The position numbers and the translations under genes were made by a program. From assembly GCA_037445245.1 (NCBI GenBank), contig JBBIKU010000113.1, positions 1 to 7,628 on the forward strand: 7,628 nucleotides of DNA. Direction: 5' to 3'. Source of the stretch: JBBIKU01 sp037445245. GTDB taxonomy: Bacteria > Chloroflexota > Anaerolineae > Anaerolineales > Anaerolineaceae. Positions 5,328 through 7,628 of this stretch are shown in pieces. The first letter of the stretch is position 1. Each line of letters opens with the position of its first letter. Under the pieces are notes generated by a model. That model did no database searches, was not told the origin of the DNA, and saw nothing but the letters and a program-made list of their open reading frames with translations.

Positions 5328-7628
5328 ATGATGTCCCGAACCAAACCCGCACCTCTCAGCACTATCCTGTCCCGTTTACTGGTGTTTCGGCTGGCTTTGC
5401 CAACCCTTGCCGTCGCGCTCGGATTAATCGCAGCTACCCTTTACTTGTACAGCCAGCTCATTCGAGAGGAACAACTGCGCCTGACGCATTCGGTCGTGGA
5501 GCAGGTTACCAATCATATCCTAGATGCCCAAGCAATGCTCGGAGGCATTGCGGCGGTAATTAACGAGGATGATATTTCAGTCGCCGCCCAGTACCTGGAT
5601 GTGGTGATCGCAACCAGCGAGAAATTTCACGCCCTCTTCATCCTTGCCTCCGACGGAAGCATACACGCCATTGCTCCTAGTGACGAGCGATATAATGGTC
5701 TGGAAGTACCCAACCCTGACCTCGGCACAATTGAAGCTGGCGGTTGCCGCTTGAGCGAACCGTTTATTTCGCCGACGACCGGTTCGCTCACGGTTTATCT
5801 GACCTGCCGGACGCTCACCCAGTTTGCCATAGTAGGGGAAATAGACCTCGAAGTATTGCAGAGCGCCATCGAGGGAAAAACGACGCCTGGAAAAAAAATA
5901 GTATTTATTACAGATGCGTATGGTCTCTTGCTGGCGCACCCCGATCCCGGATTGGTCAATCAACGGACACACATTCAATCGATTGCCGGAACCTCATCTG
6001 TGCAGAATGAAAGCGGCGAGGTCACCATCCAGGACGGGCAGTTTGTTACCCGCCGGGATATTCTCCTGCCGGGAACACGCTGGATCGTAACATCCCAAAT
6101 TCCGCTGGTGGACGCCTATGGACCCTATCTGGCTATCATCGTCATCACTTTCTTTGCCTTCATCGGGTACTGGGTGTTTGCCGGGACGCAAATCCGCCGG
6201 CAAGCTAGGCGATTAGTGGTCGCTCCCATTCAAAAACTGAGTGAAAATCTGCGTGAATTGGCAAAACTGGGCTATCCCACCCAGCCGATAGCAGTCGACC
6301 ACCAATCTGCATTTCTCGAAATTGTCGAATTTGCCGACAATTATCGCCAGATGGCGCGGGCAATCAAAAACCGCCAAACCACCATTTTGGAAAGCGAGCA
6401 GAGATACCGCTCTCTGATCGAAAACTCAAGTGAAGCCATCTGCCTCGAGGTGAACGGGAAAATCGAAATCGTCAATCACAAATTCTGTGAAGCTTTTGAT
6501 GTGCCTTGTCAAGCCACTCATTGGTCGGGCAAACGGCTGCTGGATTTCGTGCTGCCCACCGACCAAGCGGCTTTCAAAGCGCAGCGGTCTCGCTTGCTTG
6601 GCAAAAAATTGTTTAACCTGCAATTTGAGTTCACAACCGTTGACAGGGATGCCGCAGGGGTCTACTGGCAGGCGTCTTGCTCGGTGTTCCCTTACCAAGG
6701 AAAGACCGCTCTGCAAACCATCTTATTGAACACGACCGAGAGCAAGCGCTCTTCGCAGGCAGAGAAGGAACAACGTGCTCTTTCGGATGCTTTGCGCGAC
6801 ACCGCCCAAGCTCTGAACAGTACCCTGAATTTTGATGAGGTGATGGTAAGGATTCTCAACAATGTGGAGAAAGTCGTCCCGCACGATTCTTCCAACATCA
6901 TGCTCATCGAAGAGGACAGGAAAACCGCCCGCATTGTGGCGTTCAAGGGGTATCTCGAATTGGGGCTGCGTGAATACCCGAAGACGGTCTCCCTGTCGAT
7001 CGACGAAACTGCCACCCTGTCACAAATGTATCACACCGGAAAGCCTCTGGTCATACCCGATACGGAAACCACGCCGAACTGGATCACGTTGGGCGAAACA
7101 GCCTGGATCCGCTCATATGCTGCTGCCCCGATCAAGGTTCAGGAGCAGGTGATTGGATTTTTAAACCTGAACAGCCCAACCGTGAACTTCTACACGGTAG
7201 AAATGGCAGAACGGTTGCAGGCTTTTGCCGATCAGGCGGGCACTGCGCTGCAAAACGCACGCTTGCTGCGCGAAGTTCAGGAATCCAATCGCGAGTTGAT
7301 CAGAGCTTACGAAGCCACCCTGGTTGGTATGTCCAAAGCGCTGGAGTTGCGCGACTACGAGACCGAGGGACACAGCCAGCGTGTGGTTGAACTCAGTCTC
7401 AGCCTGGCGGCGCGCATGGGTATTGAAGAACCGCAACTGACCTACCTGCGTTACGGCGCCTTGCTGCATGATATTGGCAAACTCGGCATTCCGGACTCAA
7501 TTCTTTTCAAGCCGGGACCTTTGAATGAAGAAGAATGGGAGATTATGCGCCGGCATCCTGCATATGCCCGCCAGATGATTGAATCCATCCCTTATCTACA
7601 CCCAGCAATGGACATACCCTACTATCAC
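5328..7628 (+). CDS. Membrane sensor with dCache, HAMP, PAS, GAF and HD-GYP domains (3' end outside window)
   Basis: Open for 767 codons up to the right edge. HD-GYP proteins typically hydrolyse cyclic di-GMP. Domains in order: short cytoplasmic N-terminus; transmembrane segment about 19-42; extracytoplasmic dCache-like sensor about 43-262; second transmembrane segment about 266-286; HAMP-like linker about 287-348 (VVAPIQKL with P300); PAS about 356-474 (EQRYRSLIENSSEAI); GAF about 487-648; HD-GYP from about 662. In the last, the GHSQRV motif (681-686), H714-D715 of LLHDIGKLGIP, and RRHP (741-744) are intact metal-ligand positions; the sequence ends at DIPYYH, just before the expected HE...GYP motif, so activity cannot be fully judged. 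The ATG at 5328 (a second ATG follows at once) is chosen because an in-frame TAA lies at 5322-5324. No Shine-Dalgarno sequence is seen, and no promoter stands out in the 98-base gap after pyk. The ligand is unknown. Confidence 0.9.
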   Translation, partial: MMSRTKPAPLSTILSRLLVFRLALPTLAVALGLIAATLYLYSQLIREEQLRLTHSVVEQVTNHILDAQAMLGGIAAVINEDDISVAAQYLDVVIATSEKFHALFILASDGSIHAIAPSDERYNGLEVPNPDLGTIEAGGCRLSEPFISPTTGSLTVYLTCRTLTQFAIVGEIDLEVLQSAIEGKTTPGKKIVFITDAYGLLLAHPDPGLVNQRTHIQSIAGTSSVQNESGEVTIQDGQFVTRRDILLPGTRWIVTSQIPLVDAYGPYLAIIVITFFAFIGYWVFAGTQIRRQARRLVVAPIQKLSENLRELAKLGYPTQPIAVDHQSAFLEIVEFADNYRQMARAIKNRQTTILESEQRYRSLIENSSEAICLEVNGKIEIVNHKFCEAFDVPCQATHWSGKRLLDFVLPTDQAAFKAQRSRLLGKKLFNLQFEFTTVDRDAAGVYWQASCSVFPYQGKTALQTILLNTTESKRSSQAEKEQRALSDALRDTAQALNSTLNFDEVMVRILNNVEKVVPHDSSNIMLIEEDRKTARIVAFKGYLELGLREYPKTVSLSIDETATLSQMYHTGKPLVIPDTETTPNWITLGETAWIRSYAAAPIKVQEQVIGFLNLNSPTVNFYTVEMAERLQAFADQAGTALQNARLLREVQESNRELIRAYEATLVGMSKALELRDYETEGHSQRVVELSLSLAARMGIEEPQLTYLRYGALLHDIGKLGIPDSILFKPGPLNEEEWEIMRRHPAYARQMIESIPYLHPAMDIPYYH

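Noticed and set aside
1..7628. Mobile element, CRISPR array, tRNA/rRNA, toxin-antitoxin or defence island
   Set aside because: No terminal repeats, integrase or transposase motifs, regular repeat-spacer units, tRNA-like cloverleaf or defence domains were seen on either strand; the genes are housekeeping and signalling types.

Overview
The window reads as a chromosomal stretch of a moderately GC-rich bacterium. The gene families and the style of the proteins (an HD-GYP multisensor protein, an ornithine carbamoyltransferase with an SLRTR loop, a KDSR-like dehydrogenase after an FmdB-type zinc ribbon) fit Chloroflexota, most likely Anaerolineae. That placement is a judgement from recalled protein style, not from a search. 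There are no RNA genes, insertion sequences, CRISPR repeats or signs of recent transfer, and the coding strand is almost fully occupied.

Layout. At the left edge (1-182, minus strand) is the 5' end of a VUT/YhhQ-type queuosine precursor transporter, starting at a TTG codon and running off the window. A 207-base divergent control region (183-389) separates it from the plus-strand genes and holds one recognisable promoter for each direction. To the right are two short transcription units, or one long one. The first is a small FmdB-type zinc-ribbon protein (390-617) with a short-chain dehydrogenase resembling 3-ketodihydrosphingosine reductase (634-1479) 16 bases behind it. After 121 bases with an inverted repeat and an extended -10 promoter comes argF-rocD-pyk: ornithine carbamoyltransferase (1601-2527), ornithine aminotransferase (2531-3733, 3 bases after argF) and pyruvate kinase (3769-5229, TTG start, 35 bases after rocD). 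After a further 98 bases with interleaved inverted repeats comes a large membrane-bound sensor (5328 to the right edge): dCache, HAMP, PAS, GAF and HD-GYP, cut just before the GYP motif.

How the genes work together. ArgF and RocD act on the same substrate: ArgF commits ornithine to citrulline and arginine, while RocD interconverts ornithine and glutamate semialdehyde, linking it to glutamate and proline. Their near-overlap implies co-expression of two enzymes that share ornithine. Pyruvate kinase ends glycolysis and has the residue signature of the K+-independent class. The HD-GYP protein probably lowers cyclic di-GMP in response to an extracytoplasmic ligand.

I found no convincing undescribed system. 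The points most worth a second look are the argF-rocD-pyk arrangement, the K+-independent pyruvate kinase signature, the KDSR-like dehydrogenase, and the structured spacer before the sensor gene, whose start lacks a Shine-Dalgarno sequence.
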